Assembly (NCBI RefSeq): GCF_021728295.1
Contig: NZ_JAKJXE010000008.1
Coordinates: forward strand, 1 to 64,000
Length of the DNA: 64,000 bases
Direction: 5' to 3'
DNA from: Pseudomonas petrae
GTDB lineage: Bacteria > Pseudomonadota > Gammaproteobacteria > Pseudomonadales > Pseudomonadaceae
The notes under the pieces were generated by a model, which was given only the letters and a program-made list of their open reading frames with translations, was not told the origin of the DNA and made no database searches. Of this stretch, positions 20,101 through 29,034 are shown piece by piece. The position numbers and the translations under genes were made by a program. The first letter of the stretch is position 1; the number at the start of each line of letters is the position of its first letter.

Positions 20101-21816
20101 CGTATCGATGGCATGCCGGTCGAGAGGCATCACGAGGTCACTTCGTTGCTGGAAGCAGACATCCGCGCCGTGATGGAGATCATCGACCGCAAGAATGCAA
20201 TCGACCAGGAACTGCGTCCTGCCGATCGCACCCCTGACAAAACCTATGCCAGGGATCTGCAAGGTATCGCCCGGCGGATCTGTCTGCTGGAGGGTGTACT
20301 GCTGAGCGACATGCTCATTGTGGCTAAAGACGAGCTGGCCCGGATGCGCGCGGTGTCTGCGAAGGTCTCCTCCGAGAATGTCGGGATTTATCTGGGGCTG
20401 TTCGAGAAGTCTCTGGTGTTGCAAGAGAGCGGCGTGCACTGGTCCATTGTCAGGGAGGGGTTATGGCAGAGGTTGCGCGAGGTGCCGAAAGTCGGGGAGG
20501 CATACTGGCGCGCGGAAGCGCTGGAGTTCTACAGCAGCCGGATGTACTCCCCCATCGATTGGCGCGCCAGCCGCATGTGGTCGTCCCTTGAATTGTGTTT
20601 CAGTGCCGAGACCATTCTGGATACCCACAGGGCGGTGACGCTAAAGCGCCTGATCAACGACGACTCGCTGCACTCGGCGCTAACGTCGCAGGCGGAACTG
20701 GAAAGGCCGCACGATTACACGATCGCCGAACAGATCGCTGTGCTGGAAAGCTCCCTCAGGGAATATGACCGAGCGTCGATCGTCGCCCTGGCCGCTTTCG
20801 AGAGTGAGCCCGAATCGGTCAATACCGCGCATTTCAACCGTTTCTTCGAGGACCTGTCGGCGATTTCCGACCGCGCCGAGCACCGGCTTTCGGACCTCAT
20901 TTGCGAGAGCGAGGAGCCCGCCGAAACGCCTGCGGAATATGTCCCGAGGGCCGCCCAGACGCGCAAGCGGGTGATCAAGACCCGAGGGCAACGCACGTTG
21001 ATCGGCCGTTTGCGTGAAGGCGAGGAGCCTTCACTGGGTGAGGTTGTAGAAGTCACTGCGGCCACCGGCAATCGCGTGGTCGGCGCGTACCATCAGCACG
21101 CGGAAGGGGAATGGGTTGAGCTCGAGGAGCAGCGCCGCAAGCCGGTTAATCGAGACAGCCTTGTCCCACTGGCAGAACTCATGCGTCGCGGCCGCGCCCT
21201 GCTGGAGCGGGTAGAACCTGACATCGCCAGTGCGGTGCGCCAGTCCCTTCGCGCCAGTGAGCCCGAGGACATGGAAGACATCCTGGTGCAAAAGGCCGAC
21301 AAGCTCGGTGAGCTGGCGGAGAAGCTGCAGATTCATCTGGACGATCCCGATGCAGGAGACAGCAAGGGTCAGCCGGTACAGACCTTGCTGGACGATTTGC
21401 GCGCGGCCGGACAGCGATTCCGCGAGCAGGGCCGGCATTTACGCATCGAAATGATCAAACGCCAGCCGCCGACAGCCAGCCGGATCAGTTATCTGGATCG
21501 ACAGCACGAGGTTCACATCGCCCGTGTCGAAGGCCGAAAAAATATGTCGGGCGCCCGCCGCAACGACTTCGTGCAGGAATACGCCATTCGCGACAAGCAA
21601 GACCACCTGCTGTGGTGGGCGCATTTTCACTACGCCACCGAGGACGCGGCGGCGGATGCCTTCACCGCCGCGCACCTTAAACTGCCGGAACAGCGGTTGA
21701 TGGGTTACGGGGCCATGCTCAAGGCGGCCAAGGACAACAAGGAAGTGGTGAGCGTGTATCGCAGCGCCATCGGCAAGGAACTGGCGCAGCGGTTGTTTCT
21801 GCATCTGGCTGAGTAA
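17149..21816 (+). CDS. very large DUF6543 (dermonecrotic-toxin-like) protein
   Basis: 1555 residues from the chosen ATG. An open frame reaches back to 16999, and MSSNIN at 17254 is another possible start; none has a strong ribosome site. The body resembles the DUF6543 domain that Pseudomonas genomes label 'dermonecrotic toxin domain'. A hydrophobic hairpin lies around residues 725-790 (WLALETIMPFISGPVGNALW, then VLLTVVMLLLH), followed by a charged, coiled-coil-rich C-terminal half and a distinct end domain (about 1440-1555, with RISYLDRQHEV and HLLWWAHFHYA). There is no N-terminal signal peptide and no secretion or immunity gene beside it. It may be a secreted or contact-delivered effector; function unproven. 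Confidence 0.7.
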   Translation: MYPTDGLTPGLTPQILSAPDRPLSDPRSIARVNWQMSSNINLIAAFSQRPTLQDVAIKQLHCALQQQFPNLEIDPEICVITRIASDGSQRAETLFRNLQQVFLTGKTPRWRAETNTLVINPAAQGATATPIDFDQLNILADTVALALNEQFQQALVDFWGAPAADGQTPWAQLADVLKKGYLKALGDTLGLHENEGDFLRPIASFSDQTQRNFMVNLDQVHPDDVIRACIPQAVDASSPASVLAVLAVTGLWGGTEMFFTWQSPGLVVRHGSLTDLMASIDTSPSATPPETWTLREVKGDLFYALAQSILAHQLQQIARLDHADAEDFADLDRRMAVATDITPFLLPAFPGMESPETLPDWLRNVSVADRIDFSRRMIAVASASAGAGSTFNEDIPPLLDYASQQLQREMLTDHPEAADLLIADLDVIIRTVVAAAIPSGGQVVASGLVEPVRMSLAEFALENLSGEPAGALHVVHRDGTPAPDWFSADYLRLLVCQVDIGRHYPALLKRVLVTDPAESGKRQAAYIDQLRAQLPLQALALKLRSEGQFCDSAYQQVAALVRPPEQRPSALRNTTLRPLAFHATVGSQADEVANMFVIGDRDTTRGPVLLYRPFSHQSLTEFTSWGALRTAIVEPGELHDEVLTWMDDHARQVYANGGFDQPHIVRFGQGSEFAPLETPSPAQLAVDEVVGDPLIALFKANASALIQLADRQSTSNAESRWALLKRGGWLALETIMPFISGPVGNALWLVQMMNEAQGVLASERNANASARAESMGNVLLTVVMLLLHSTQGKRVSPVRGRAAGLARANLAGLFTAQLPQRVPEPVPAVEPDPLPGRARARLDYSWSRADLSLTADQQAALQAFEILPAPLLPDPSRAAGTQGLYELNGAWYARIDGAVYRVQASDDVQIVDPRNDEPTGPWLARDGEAWRLDLTLRLRGGGPKRSARQLALENAARLKLALAEKSELLKRQTDLYGRIVENDNRIDGMPVERHHEVTSLLEADIRAVMEIIDRKNAIDQELRPADRTPDKTYARDLQGIARRICLLEGVLLSDMLIVAKDELARMRAVSAKVSSENVGIYLGLFEKSLVLQESGVHWSIVREGLWQRLREVPKVGEAYWRAEALEFYSSRMYSPIDWRASRMWSSLELCFSAETILDTHRAVTLKRLINDDSLHSALTSQAELERPHDYTIAEQIAVLESSLREYDRASIVALAAFESEPESVNTAHFNRFFEDLSAISDRAEHRLSDLICESEEPAETPAEYVPRAAQTRKRVIKTRGQRTLIGRLREGEEPSLGEVVEVTAATGNRVVGAYHQHAEGEWVELEEQRRKPVNRDSLVPLAELMRRGRALLERVEPDIASAVRQSLRASEPEDMEDILVQKADKLGELAEKLQIHLDDPDAGDSKGQPVQTLLDDLRAAGQRFREQGRHLRIEMIKRQPPTASRISYLDRQHEVHIARVEGRKNMSGARRNDFVQEYAIRDKQDHLLWWAHFHYATEDAAADAFTAAHLKLPEQRLMGYGAMLKAAKDNKEVVSVYRSAIGKELAQRLFLHLAE

Positions 21817-21833
21817 ATTCCATCAGTCCTCTG

Positions 21834-21921
21834 CAGGAGCCGGCTTGCTGGCGAATGCATTGCGCCAGTAGACATCGCCTCGCCTGACCCACCGCGTTCG
21901 CCAGCAAGCCGGTATCTACAG
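21834..21921. repeat. REPIN (inverted REP pair)
   Basis: GGAGCCGGCTTGCTGGCGAA at about 21836 faces an inverted, slightly decayed copy (ttcgccagcaagccggtatc) at about 21897. The rest of the 377-bp gap before sthA (21922-22193) holds only the sthA leader; I see no gene in it. Confidence 0.8.
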
Positions 21922-22193
21922 AAGCACGGTCGATGCGTGGGTGTGCGATTTTTTTAGGATTCGTCACGCAAGGGATTTATCATCCGCAGCAATTCTACAG
22001 TCGGGTGAGGTTTCCAGCACTCGACTGGCGGCAGTGCAGAAAGGTTTGCCGGGGACGCGACCAAGGGTTAATGGTTGTTTGCCCTCGGTGAGACTAGACT
22101 GCGCCGCGAGTTTCGATCCTTCATGCCGCCCGCGGCGGCGTGATTCAGCCGGAGGCACCAGAGTGGTGTCTCGGCCAGTTCTGAGGAGTACGC

Positions 22194-23588
22194 ATGGCTG
22201 TCTACAACTACGACGTGGTAGTGCTGGGTTCGGGCCCGGCGGGTGAAGGCGCGGCAATGAACGCTGCCAAGGCCGGGCGTAAGGTGGCAATGGTCGACAG
22301 CCGTCGGCAGGTCGGCGGCAATTGCACGCACCTGGGCACGATCCCTTCGAAGGCCCTGCGTCACTCGGTCAAGCAGATCATCCAGTTCAACACCAACCCG
22401 ATGTTCCGCGCCATCGGTGAACCACGCTGGTTTTCGTTCCCGGACGTTCTGAAGAACGCCGAGAAGGTCATCAACAAACAGGTGGCGTCGCGCACCGGTT
22501 ACTACGCGCGCAACCGTGTCGACGTCTTCTTCGGCACCGGCAGCTTCGCCGACGAGCGCAGCATCGACGTGGTCTGCAGCACCGGCGTCGTGGAAAAACT
22601 GGTTGCCAATCAGATCATCATCGCCACCGGCTCGCGGCCTTATCGCCCGGCCGATATCGACTTTTCCCATAAGCGCATCTACGACAGTGACACTATCCTC
22701 AGCCTGGGTCATACCCCACGCAAACTGATCATCTACGGCGCAGGCGTTATCGGCTGCGAATACGCATCGATTTTCAGCGGCCTCGGCGTCGAGATTGAAC
22801 TGATCGACAACCGTGACCAACTCCTGAGCTTCCTCGACTCGGAAATCTCCCAGGGCCTGAGCTATCACTTCAGCAACAACAACGTGATGGTTCGCCACAA
22901 CGAGGAATACGAGCGCGTTGAAGGGCTGGACAACGGTGTGATCCTGCACCTGAAGTCCGGCAAGAAGGTCAAGGCCGACGCCTTGCTGTGGTGTAACGGC
23001 CGTACCGGCAACACGGACAAGCTGGGTCTGGAAAACGTCGGCATCAAGGCCAACGGGCGCGGGCAGATCGATGTCGACGAAACCTACCGCACCAGCCAGC
23101 CGAACATTTATGGCGCAGGCGACGTGATCGGCTGGCCGAGTCTGGCCAGCGCAGCGTATGACCAGGGTCGTTCGGCGTCGGGCAGCGCGGTGGACAACGG
23201 CGCATGGCGGTTCGTCAACGACGTGCCGACCGGGATCTACACCATCCCCGAGATCAGCTCCATCGGTCAGAACGAACACGACCTGACCGTGGCCAAAGTC
23301 CCGTACGAGGTGGGCAAGGCGTTTTTCAAAAGCATGGCCCGCGCGCAGATTTCCAACGAGCCGGTCGGCATGCTGAAAATCCTGTTTCACCGGGAAACCC
23401 TGCAGATCCTCGGCGTGCACTGCTTCGGCGACCAGGCCTCAGAGATCGTGCACATCGGTCAGGCGATCATGAACCAGCCGGGTGAGGCGAACAGCATCAA
23501 GTACTTCGTCAACACCACGTTCAACTACCCGACCATGGCCGAGGCCTATCGGGTAGCGGCGTACGACGGCCTCAACCGGCTTTTTTGA
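22194..23588 (+). CDS. sthA: soluble pyridine nucleotide transhydrogenase
   Basis: 464-residue FAD flavoprotein that transfers electrons between NADPH and NAD+. The FAD motif VVLGSGPAGEG is at the N-terminus and the NAD(P) motif IYGAGVIGCEYA is mid-protein; the C-terminal dimer domain ends the protein. The region homologous to the redox disulfide of lipoamide dehydrogenase reads GGNCTHLGTIPSKALRH, so the second Cys is replaced by Thr. That loss is usual for SthA and separates it from true disulfide reductases. The start follows GAGG at 8 bp (gaggagtacgc). Confidence 0.95.
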   Translation: MAVYNYDVVVLGSGPAGEGAAMNAAKAGRKVAMVDSRRQVGGNCTHLGTIPSKALRHSVKQIIQFNTNPMFRAIGEPRWFSFPDVLKNAEKVINKQVASRTGYYARNRVDVFFGTGSFADERSIDVVCSTGVVEKLVANQIIIATGSRPYRPADIDFSHKRIYDSDTILSLGHTPRKLIIYGAGVIGCEYASIFSGLGVEIELIDNRDQLLSFLDSEISQGLSYHFSNNNVMVRHNEEYERVEGLDNGVILHLKSGKKVKADALLWCNGRTGNTDKLGLENVGIKANGRGQIDVDETYRTSQPNIYGAGDVIGWPSLASAAYDQGRSASGSAVDNGAWRFVNDVPTGIYTIPEISSIGQNEHDLTVAKVPYEVGKAFFKSMARAQISNEPVGMLKILFHRETLQILGVHCFGDQASEIVHIGQAIMNQPGEANSIKYFVNTTFNYPTMAEAYRVAAYDGLNRLF

Positions 23589-23591
23589 GCG

Positions 23592-23622
23592 GCTCCGGCC
23601 GGTGGCCTGAGCCGGCCGGGGA
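23592..23622. terminator. GC-rich stem-loop between convergent genes
   Basis: CCGGCC and GGCCGG arms surround ggtggcctgagc between the ends of sthA and the glycerophosphodiesterase gene. It lacks a T-run, so it is at best a weak or Rho-assisted end point. Confidence 0.3.
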
Positions 23623-23630
23623 GACCGATT

Positions 23631-24353
23631 TCAGTACTTCCCAAGGGTGGCGCTGGCCAAACCGGGAAAGTCTGTAATCAGGCTGTCAACGCCGAAGTCG
23701 GCGAGTCTGCGCATCAGCGCGGGCTCGTTGACTGTCCACACTGACACATGCAGGCCCTGATTCTGGGCTTTCTTCAAGCGCTCGGGCGTGCACAGCGTCC
23801 AGTTCAGCGCGAGTATCTCGCAGCCGTAGCCCTGCGCGACTTTCAGCGGGTCGAGCCACGCGTATTCCGCCACCAGCCCGCGTGAAATGTCCGGCGTCAG
23901 CTCCAGCGCGGCGCGCAGCACCTCCCGGGAGCTGGACGTGATCGTCACTTTATCCAGCAGGCCGTGGCGCTGAGCCATTTCGCGAATGGCCAGCACCGTC
24001 GTCGCCGCACGGGTGCGCGACGCGCTTTTGACTTCCAGCTGCCAGTGATCGAACGGGCACTGCTCGAACAGCTCTTCCAGGCGGGGAACGGGGCAAGGCT
24101 GCACCCAGCCCGGCCCGCCCTTGCGCGCGTCGTAGGTCACCAGGTCGGCGGCATCGTGTTCGACGACTTTGCCCCGGCGGTCCGTGGTGCGCTTGAGTGT
24201 CGGGTCGTGGATCACCATCAGTTCGCCGTCGCGGGACAGGTGCAGATCCAGTTCGCAGCGTTTAACGCCGTGTTTTAGGCACTCCTGAAAGCTGGTCAGG
24301 GTGTTTTCCGGTGCTTCGCCCTTGGCGCCGCGGTGGCCGTAAATAAGGGTCAC
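23631..24353 (-). CDS. cytoplasmic glycerophosphodiester phosphodiesterase
   Basis: 240-residue GDPD-family enzyme hydrolysing glycerophosphodiesters to glycerol-3-phosphate and an alcohol. Motifs: YGHRGAKGEAPENT (catalytic His and Arg with Glu metal ligand), ELDLHLSRDGELMVIHDPTL (Glu/Asp metal ligands and second His), LEVKS, and the C-terminal VWTVN and DSLITDFP. No signal peptide, so it is of the cytoplasmic UgpQ type. Start is GTG at 24353 behind an excellent AAGGAG. It lies just downstream of a PilZ gene on the same strand. Confidence 0.9.
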   Translation of the reverse strand: MTLIYGHRGAKGEAPENTLTSFQECLKHGVKRCELDLHLSRDGELMVIHDPTLKRTTDRRGKVVEHDAADLVTYDARKGGPGWVQPCPVPRLEELFEQCPFDHWQLEVKSASRTRAATTVLAIREMAQRHGLLDKVTITSSSREVLRAALELTPDISRGLVAEYAWLDPLKVAQGYGCEILALNWTLCTPERLKKAQNQGLHVSVWTVNEPALMRRLADFGVDSLITDFPGLASATLGKY

Positions 24354-24398
24354 AATTACTCCTTGGTAGGCGTAGAGCTGGAATAAGTCGCGCTGGAA

Positions 24399-24992
24399 TC
24401 AGTTGGGCTTTGCGTCGGGGTCGGTCTGCTCACGGGCCAGGCGTCGCTGCGCGGCTTGTCGTTGCAGAATGTGTCGGGCAAGCAGTTGGCGCTGGGCGTC
24501 GGTGAGGTCGATCCACTCGGTGCCGACGTCGAAATCGCCGATGGTCAACGCATGGCATTGCGTCACCCGCGCGCGCAGCATCATCCCCGAAGCCTGGGGC
24601 ATCAGCACCATTTTCACCGACAACAGGGTGCCGGGCGGGAAGGGTTGAGGGGTCTCGAATTGCAGGCCACCTTCGGACATGATCACGCGCTGCGGGGCGC
24701 CCAGCTTGCCCAATGCCGTGTGCGCAACCACTTGGCCCAGCAGGTCGATGCGCTTGCTCATGGCCCGAAGAAAGCTGTTGGTGGTGCGGTCGCGATCATC
24801 CAGCTGCCGCAGCAGGTGCTGGGATTCGAACTCGGCGACGTGCAATTCGCTCAGCAGATCGAAGAGCGTGGAAGTGTCGTGATGGCCAGGTTCATCTCCC
24901 GTGCCGGGGCCGGCGATGCGGTTAATTTCCAGTGCGACGCTGTCCTCGATACGGTAGTATTCGCGGCGTTCTTCTTCATCTAGTGTCGGCAT
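24399..24992 (-). CDS. PilZ-domain protein
   Basis: 197 residues with an N-terminal helical module and a C-terminal PilZ-like barrel. The second PilZ motif appears as MSEGGLQFE, which keeps Ser and Gly of the D/NxSxxG motif but not the leading Asp. The N-terminus has REYYRIEDSVAL, which resembles the arginine motif but at an unusual distance. PilZ domains bind cyclic di-GMP; binding by this one is uncertain because of the degenerate motifs. It is 45 bp upstream of the glycerophosphodiesterase gene and divergent from lolC. Confidence 0.72.
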   Translation of the reverse strand: MPTLDEEERREYYRIEDSVALEINRIAGPGTGDEPGHHDTSTLFDLLSELHVAEFESQHLLRQLDDRDRTTNSFLRAMSKRIDLLGQVVAHTALGKLGAPQRVIMSEGGLQFETPQPFPPGTLLSVKMVLMPQASGMMLRARVTQCHALTIGDFDVGTEWIDLTDAQRQLLARHILQRQAAQRRLAREQTDPDAKPN

Positions 24993-25140
24993 GGCGAACC
25001 CGTGTTAGCGGCGGTTGTCAGAGGGATTGCTCAGAATCATAGCTCAGCGACTCGAGCGCGATTCAACTGTGATTCGAGTGTAAAGCCGCTTGCCCAGGCC
25101 CGCCACAAGGACGTTCCCATTCCTTCGAACAAGCCCCTAC

Positions 25141-26391
25141 ATGTTCAGACCTCTTTTTGTATTCATCGGCACGCGCTACACCCGTGCAAAGCGCCGTAAT
25201 CATTTTGTCTCCTTCATTTCCCTGACGTCGATGATCGGCCTCGCCCTGGGCGTAGTCGTGATGATCGTCGTGCTGTCGGTCATGAACGGCTTCGACCACG
25301 AGATGCGTACCCGCGTGCTGGGCATGGTGCCCCACGCCACCATTGAGTCCGGCGAGCCGATCAATGACTGGCAGGCCCTGGCCGCGCGCGTCAAACAGAA
25401 CAAACAGGTCGAAGCCGTTGCGCCTTTCATCCAGATGCAAGGCTTGCTGACCAACAACGGCAATGTGCAGAAGATCCTGCTCAACGCCATCGACCCGGCG
25501 CAGGAGCGCAAGGTGTCGATCATCGACGGCTTCATGAAGCAGGGCAGCCTCGACGATCTGGTCGCGGGCGGCTTCGGCGTGTTGATCGGGGACAAGGCCG
25601 CCACCAAGCTCGGTGTCGGGATGGGCGACAAAGTCACTTTCGTGTCCCCGGAAGTCACCGTGACCCCTGCCGGCATGTTCCCGCGCATGAAGCGTTTCAC
25701 CGTGGTCGGCATCTTTCATGTCGGCGCCGGCGAACTGGACGGCTACCTGGGCGTCACCAACCTGCAGGATCTGGCGCGTCTGCACCGCTGGAAGCCGGAC
25801 CAGGTGCAGGGCTTGCGTCTGAAATTCACCGATCTTTTCAAAGCGCCGCGCACGGCGTACGAAATCGCCCAGAATCTCGGTGAGCACCAGTATTACTCCC
25901 GCGACTGGACCCGCACCCATGGCAACCTGTACCAGGCGATCGGTATGGAGAAATCCATCATAGGCCTGCTGCTGTTGCTGATCGTGGCGGTCGCGGCGTT
26001 CAACATCATTTCCACGCTGGTCATGGTGGTCAACGACAAGCGCGGTGACATCGCCATTCTGCGCACGCTGGGCGCGACCCCGGGCCAGATCATGGCGATC
26101 TTCATGGTCCAGGGCACCGTGATCGGTGTCGTCGGGACGCTGATCGGCGCCGGGGTCGGCATTCTTGCGGCGCTCAACGTCAGTTCGGCGATTTCGGCGC
26201 TGGAAGGCCTGATCGGCCACAAGTTTCTCAATGCGGATGTCTACTTCATCGACTATCTGCCTTCGCAATTGATGGCCCAGGACGTGCTGCTGGTATGTGG
26301 CGCGGCGCTGGTCCTGAGTTTCCTCGCCACCCTGTATCCAGCCTGGCGTGCTGCGCGCACCCAGCCGGCGGAGGCGCTACGTTATGAGTGA
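25141..26391 (+). CDS. lolC: lipoprotein-releasing ABC transporter permease LolC
   Basis: 416-residue inner-membrane subunit of the LolCDE complex that extracts lipoproteins and hands them to LolA. It has four membrane segments, one near the N-terminus (residues 20-45) and three near the C-terminus, around a large periplasmic domain. The family motif RGDIAILRTLGATPGQIMAIF lies before the last helices (core ILRTLGATPGQI). Start MFRPLFVFIG matches that of the paralogue LolE. It overlaps lolD by 8 bp; lolC, lolD and lolE form one operon. Confidence 0.93.
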   Translation: MFRPLFVFIGTRYTRAKRRNHFVSFISLTSMIGLALGVVVMIVVLSVMNGFDHEMRTRVLGMVPHATIESGEPINDWQALAARVKQNKQVEAVAPFIQMQGLLTNNGNVQKILLNAIDPAQERKVSIIDGFMKQGSLDDLVAGGFGVLIGDKAATKLGVGMGDKVTFVSPEVTVTPAGMFPRMKRFTVVGIFHVGAGELDGYLGVTNLQDLARLHRWKPDQVQGLRLKFTDLFKAPRTAYEIAQNLGEHQYYSRDWTRTHGNLYQAIGMEKSIIGLLLLLIVAVAAFNIISTLVMVVNDKRGDIAILRTLGATPGQIMAIFMVQGTVIGVVGTLIGAGVGILAALNVSSAISALEGLIGHKFLNADVYFIDYLPSQLMAQDVLLVCGAALVLSFLATLYPAWRAARTQPAEALRYE

Positions 26392-27082
26392 GTCGGGCAT
26401 GAGTGATAAAGCTGTACTGAGCTGCCGCAACCTGGGCAAATCCTACGAGGAAGGTCCGGAATCCGTGGTCGTCCTGTCGGGCCTGCAACTGGAATTGCAC
26501 CCGGGCGAACGCGTGGCGATCGTCGGCAGTTCGGGGTCGGGCAAAAGTACCTTGCTCAACCTGCTCGGCGGCCTCGACACGCCCACCGAAGGCAGTGTCT
26601 GGCTGGCGGGCGAAGAGCTTTCGGCGCTGAACGAGAAGGCCCGCGGCCTGCTGCGCAATCGTGCCCTTGGCTTCGTGTATCAGTTCCACCACTTGCTGGC
26701 CGAATTCACTGCGCTGGAAAACGTCTGCATGCCGCTGCTGATCGGCAAGACGCCGATTCCGGAAGCGCGTCAGCGCGCAACCGCGCTGCTGGAGCGGGTA
26801 GGGCTCAAGCATCGGATGGCGCACAAGCCATCGGAATTGTCGGGTGGCGAACGTCAACGGGTGGCGATTGCCCGCGCGCTGGTCAACCAGCCGGGTCTGG
26901 TCATGCTCGACGAGCCCACCGGCAACCTCGATTCCCACACCGCACAAGGGATTCAAGACCTGATGCTGGAACTCAGCACGTCGTCGCGCACCGCGTTTCT
27001 GGTGGTGACCCACGACATGGCGCTGGCCCGGCAGATGGATCGCGTGTGGCGTCTCGAAGAAGGCCGTCTGGTCGAAGCGTGA
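26384..27082 (+). CDS. lolD: lipoprotein-releasing ABC transporter ATPase LolD
   Basis: 232-residue ATPase that powers lipoprotein release. Walker A GSSGSGKST, signature LSGGERQRVAIAR, Walker B LVMLDEPTGNLD and the H-loop VVTHD are all present. The ATG at 26384 lies inside the end of lolC, preceded by GGAGG at 9 bp; a second ATG at 26399 is possible. Translational coupling to lolC is likely. Confidence 0.93.
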   Translation: MSESGMSDKAVLSCRNLGKSYEEGPESVVVLSGLQLELHPGERVAIVGSSGSGKSTLLNLLGGLDTPTEGSVWLAGEELSALNEKARGLLRNRALGFVYQFHHLLAEFTALENVCMPLLIGKTPIPEARQRATALLERVGLKHRMAHKPSELSGGERQRVAIARALVNQPGLVMLDEPTGNLDSHTAQGIQDLMLELSTSSRTAFLVVTHDMALARQMDRVWRLEEGRLVEA

Positions 27083-27150
27083 CCCGCACAACCGGTGTCT
27101 CTCGGGCATCGGCTTTTTACTTTTAGCTGCTTAGTTACGGTGCTCCACGA

Positions 27151-28395
27151 ATGTTCAGACCGTTATCCATCTTTATCGGTACGCGCTACACGCGGGCCAA
27201 GCGTCGCAACCACTTCATCTCGTTCATTTCCATGACCTCGATGATCGGGCTGGCGCTGGGCGTGCTGGCGATGATCGTGGTGCTTTCCGTGATGAACGGT
27301 TTCCAGCAGGAAATGAGTTCGCGGATCCTCGGCATGGTCCCCCATGCAGTCATCTCCGGCGTGAAGCCGCTGGACGACTGGCAGCCGGCTGCCAAAGCGT
27401 CGCTCAAGGATCCGCAGGTGACGGCCGCCGTGCCGTTCACTGAAATGGACGGCATGCTGTCCTACAAGGGCTCGATGCAGCCGATTCAGATCAACGGCGT
27501 CGACCCGGCACTGGAATCCAAAGTCTCCATCGTCACCCAGCACATCGTGCAGGGCCGGCTGCAGGACTTGAAAGCGGGCGAGTTTGGTGTGGTGATCGGC
27601 GAAATCACGGCCCGGCGCTTTCGTCTGAACGTCGGCGACAAACTGACGCTGATCGTTCCGGAGATCAGCAGCGCCCCGGGCGGCATTACCCCGCGCCTGC
27701 AGCGCTTGACGGTGGTGGGCGTGTTCAAGGTGGGCGCAGAGCTGGACGGTTCGATGGCGTTGGTGAACGTTGCCGATGCCGCCGTGATTCAGCGCTGGCA
27801 GCCCAATCAGGTGCAGGGCGTGCGCCTGGCGTTGACGGATCTGTACGCTGCGCCGCAGGTCTCGACGGCCATTGCCGCCGGCCTCGGTGCGGACTACAAG
27901 GCGGATGACTGGACCCACACCCAGGGCAGCCTGTTCAGTGCCATGAAAATGGAAAAGACCATGATCGGCCTGTTGCTGCTGATGATCGTCGCTGTGGCGG
28001 CGTTCAACATCATCGCCACGCTGATCATGGTGGTGAACGACAAGGGCGCCGACATCGCGATCCTGCGCACCATCGGCGCTACTCCTGGCCAGATCATGGC
28101 CATCTTCATGGTGCAGGGCACCGTCATCGGCATCGTCGGCACCGTGGTCGGCGGCGTGCTGGGCGTGATCGCGGCGATCAACGTCAGTCAGATCGTCGGC
28201 TGGGTCGAGCGCGTGACAGGTCAGCACATCTTCACGTCGGACGTGTACTTCATCAGCAATCTTCCGTCGAAGCTCGAAGGCAGCGATGTGGCGCTCATCT
28301 GCAGTGCCGGGTTTATCCTCAGCTTTCTGGCGACGATCTATCCGGCCTACCGCGCCGCGCAGATCCAGCCGGCCCACGCCTTGCGCTACGAGTAG
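27151..28395 (+). CDS. lolE: lipoprotein-releasing ABC transporter permease LolE
   Basis: 414-residue paralogue of LolC with the same topology and closely similar ends (FRPLSIFIGTRYTRAKRRNH; ADIAILRTIGATPGQIMAIF). LolC and LolE form the heterodimeric membrane part of LolCDE. The 68-bp gap after lolD holds no terminator. Its stop codon TAG is embedded in the AGGAG ribosome site of the next gene, so that gene probably shares the transcript. Confidence 0.92.
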   Translation: MFRPLSIFIGTRYTRAKRRNHFISFISMTSMIGLALGVLAMIVVLSVMNGFQQEMSSRILGMVPHAVISGVKPLDDWQPAAKASLKDPQVTAAVPFTEMDGMLSYKGSMQPIQINGVDPALESKVSIVTQHIVQGRLQDLKAGEFGVVIGEITARRFRLNVGDKLTLIVPEISSAPGGITPRLQRLTVVGVFKVGAELDGSMALVNVADAAVIQRWQPNQVQGVRLALTDLYAAPQVSTAIAAGLGADYKADDWTHTQGSLFSAMKMEKTMIGLLLLMIVAVAAFNIIATLIMVVNDKGADIAILRTIGATPGQIMAIFMVQGTVIGIVGTVVGGVLGVIAAINVSQIVGWVERVTGQHIFTSDVYFISNLPSKLEGSDVALICSAGFILSFLATIYPAYRAAQIQPAHALRYE

Positions 28396-28404
28396 GAGAT
28401 GCCG

Positions 28405-28953
28405 ATGTTGCCCCGTCATTTCGCTATCGCCCTGCTGCTGGGTGCAAGCCTCTCGGCGCAGGCGTCACCCGGCGAGCATTTCGCGTTCGGTCACCCGGCC
28501 GATGCCGCCCAGGCAACGCGCACGGTTGAAGTGACGCTGGGCGATATCTACTTCGAGCCAAAATCGCTGGACTTGAAAAAGGGCGAGACCGTGCGGTTCA
28601 TGCTGGTCAACAAGGGCCGGCTGCTGCATGAGTTCAACCTCGGGGATGCGGCGATGCATGCGGCGCACCAGCAGGAAATGCTGAAAATGACGGCCAGCGG
28701 CATGCTCACCCCGACCGGCATGAAGCACGACATGGCCGGCATGGATCACGGGATGGCCCACGGCGGGGAGCAAGGCCCGGAGCAGGGCGCCGCGGGCATG
28801 AAACATGACGATCCCAACAGCGTGCTGGTGGAGCCGGGCAAGACCGCCGAACTGACCTGGACCTTCACCGACGCCACAGGCCTGGAGTTCGCGTGCAATA
28901 TTCCCGGGCATTATCAGGCGGGTATGGTCGGCAAGGTTGCGATCATTCAGTAA
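28405..28953 (+). CDS. exported cupredoxin with Met/His-rich loop
   Basis: 182 residues: signal peptide (LPRHFAIALLLGASLSAQA) and one cupredoxin domain. Type-1 copper ligands can be assigned as H75 (LLHEFNLG), C164, H169 and M174 in ACNIPGHYQAGM. Between the first His and the Cys lies an insert rich in Met and His (for example KHDMAGMDHGMAHGG), as in copper-handling periplasmic proteins. The start was set at 28405 because AGGAG is then 6 bp away; ATG at 28399 would abut it. It probably binds or transfers copper in the periplasm and may be translated from the lol message. Confidence 0.83.
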   Translation: MLPRHFAIALLLGASLSAQASPGEHFAFGHPADAAQATRTVEVTLGDIYFEPKSLDLKKGETVRFMLVNKGRLLHEFNLGDAAMHAAHQQEMLKMTASGMLTPTGMKHDMAGMDHGMAHGGEQGPEQGAAGMKHDDPNSVLVEPGKTAELTWTFTDATGLEFACNIPGHYQAGMVGKVAIIQ

Positions 28954-29034
28954 ACGCTGAAAACCCGGCCCGAACCCGATAAACTGCGCGGCCTTGGTTT
29001 TTAACAGCCGCTTTTCTCAGGTTCAGGTCCCGCC

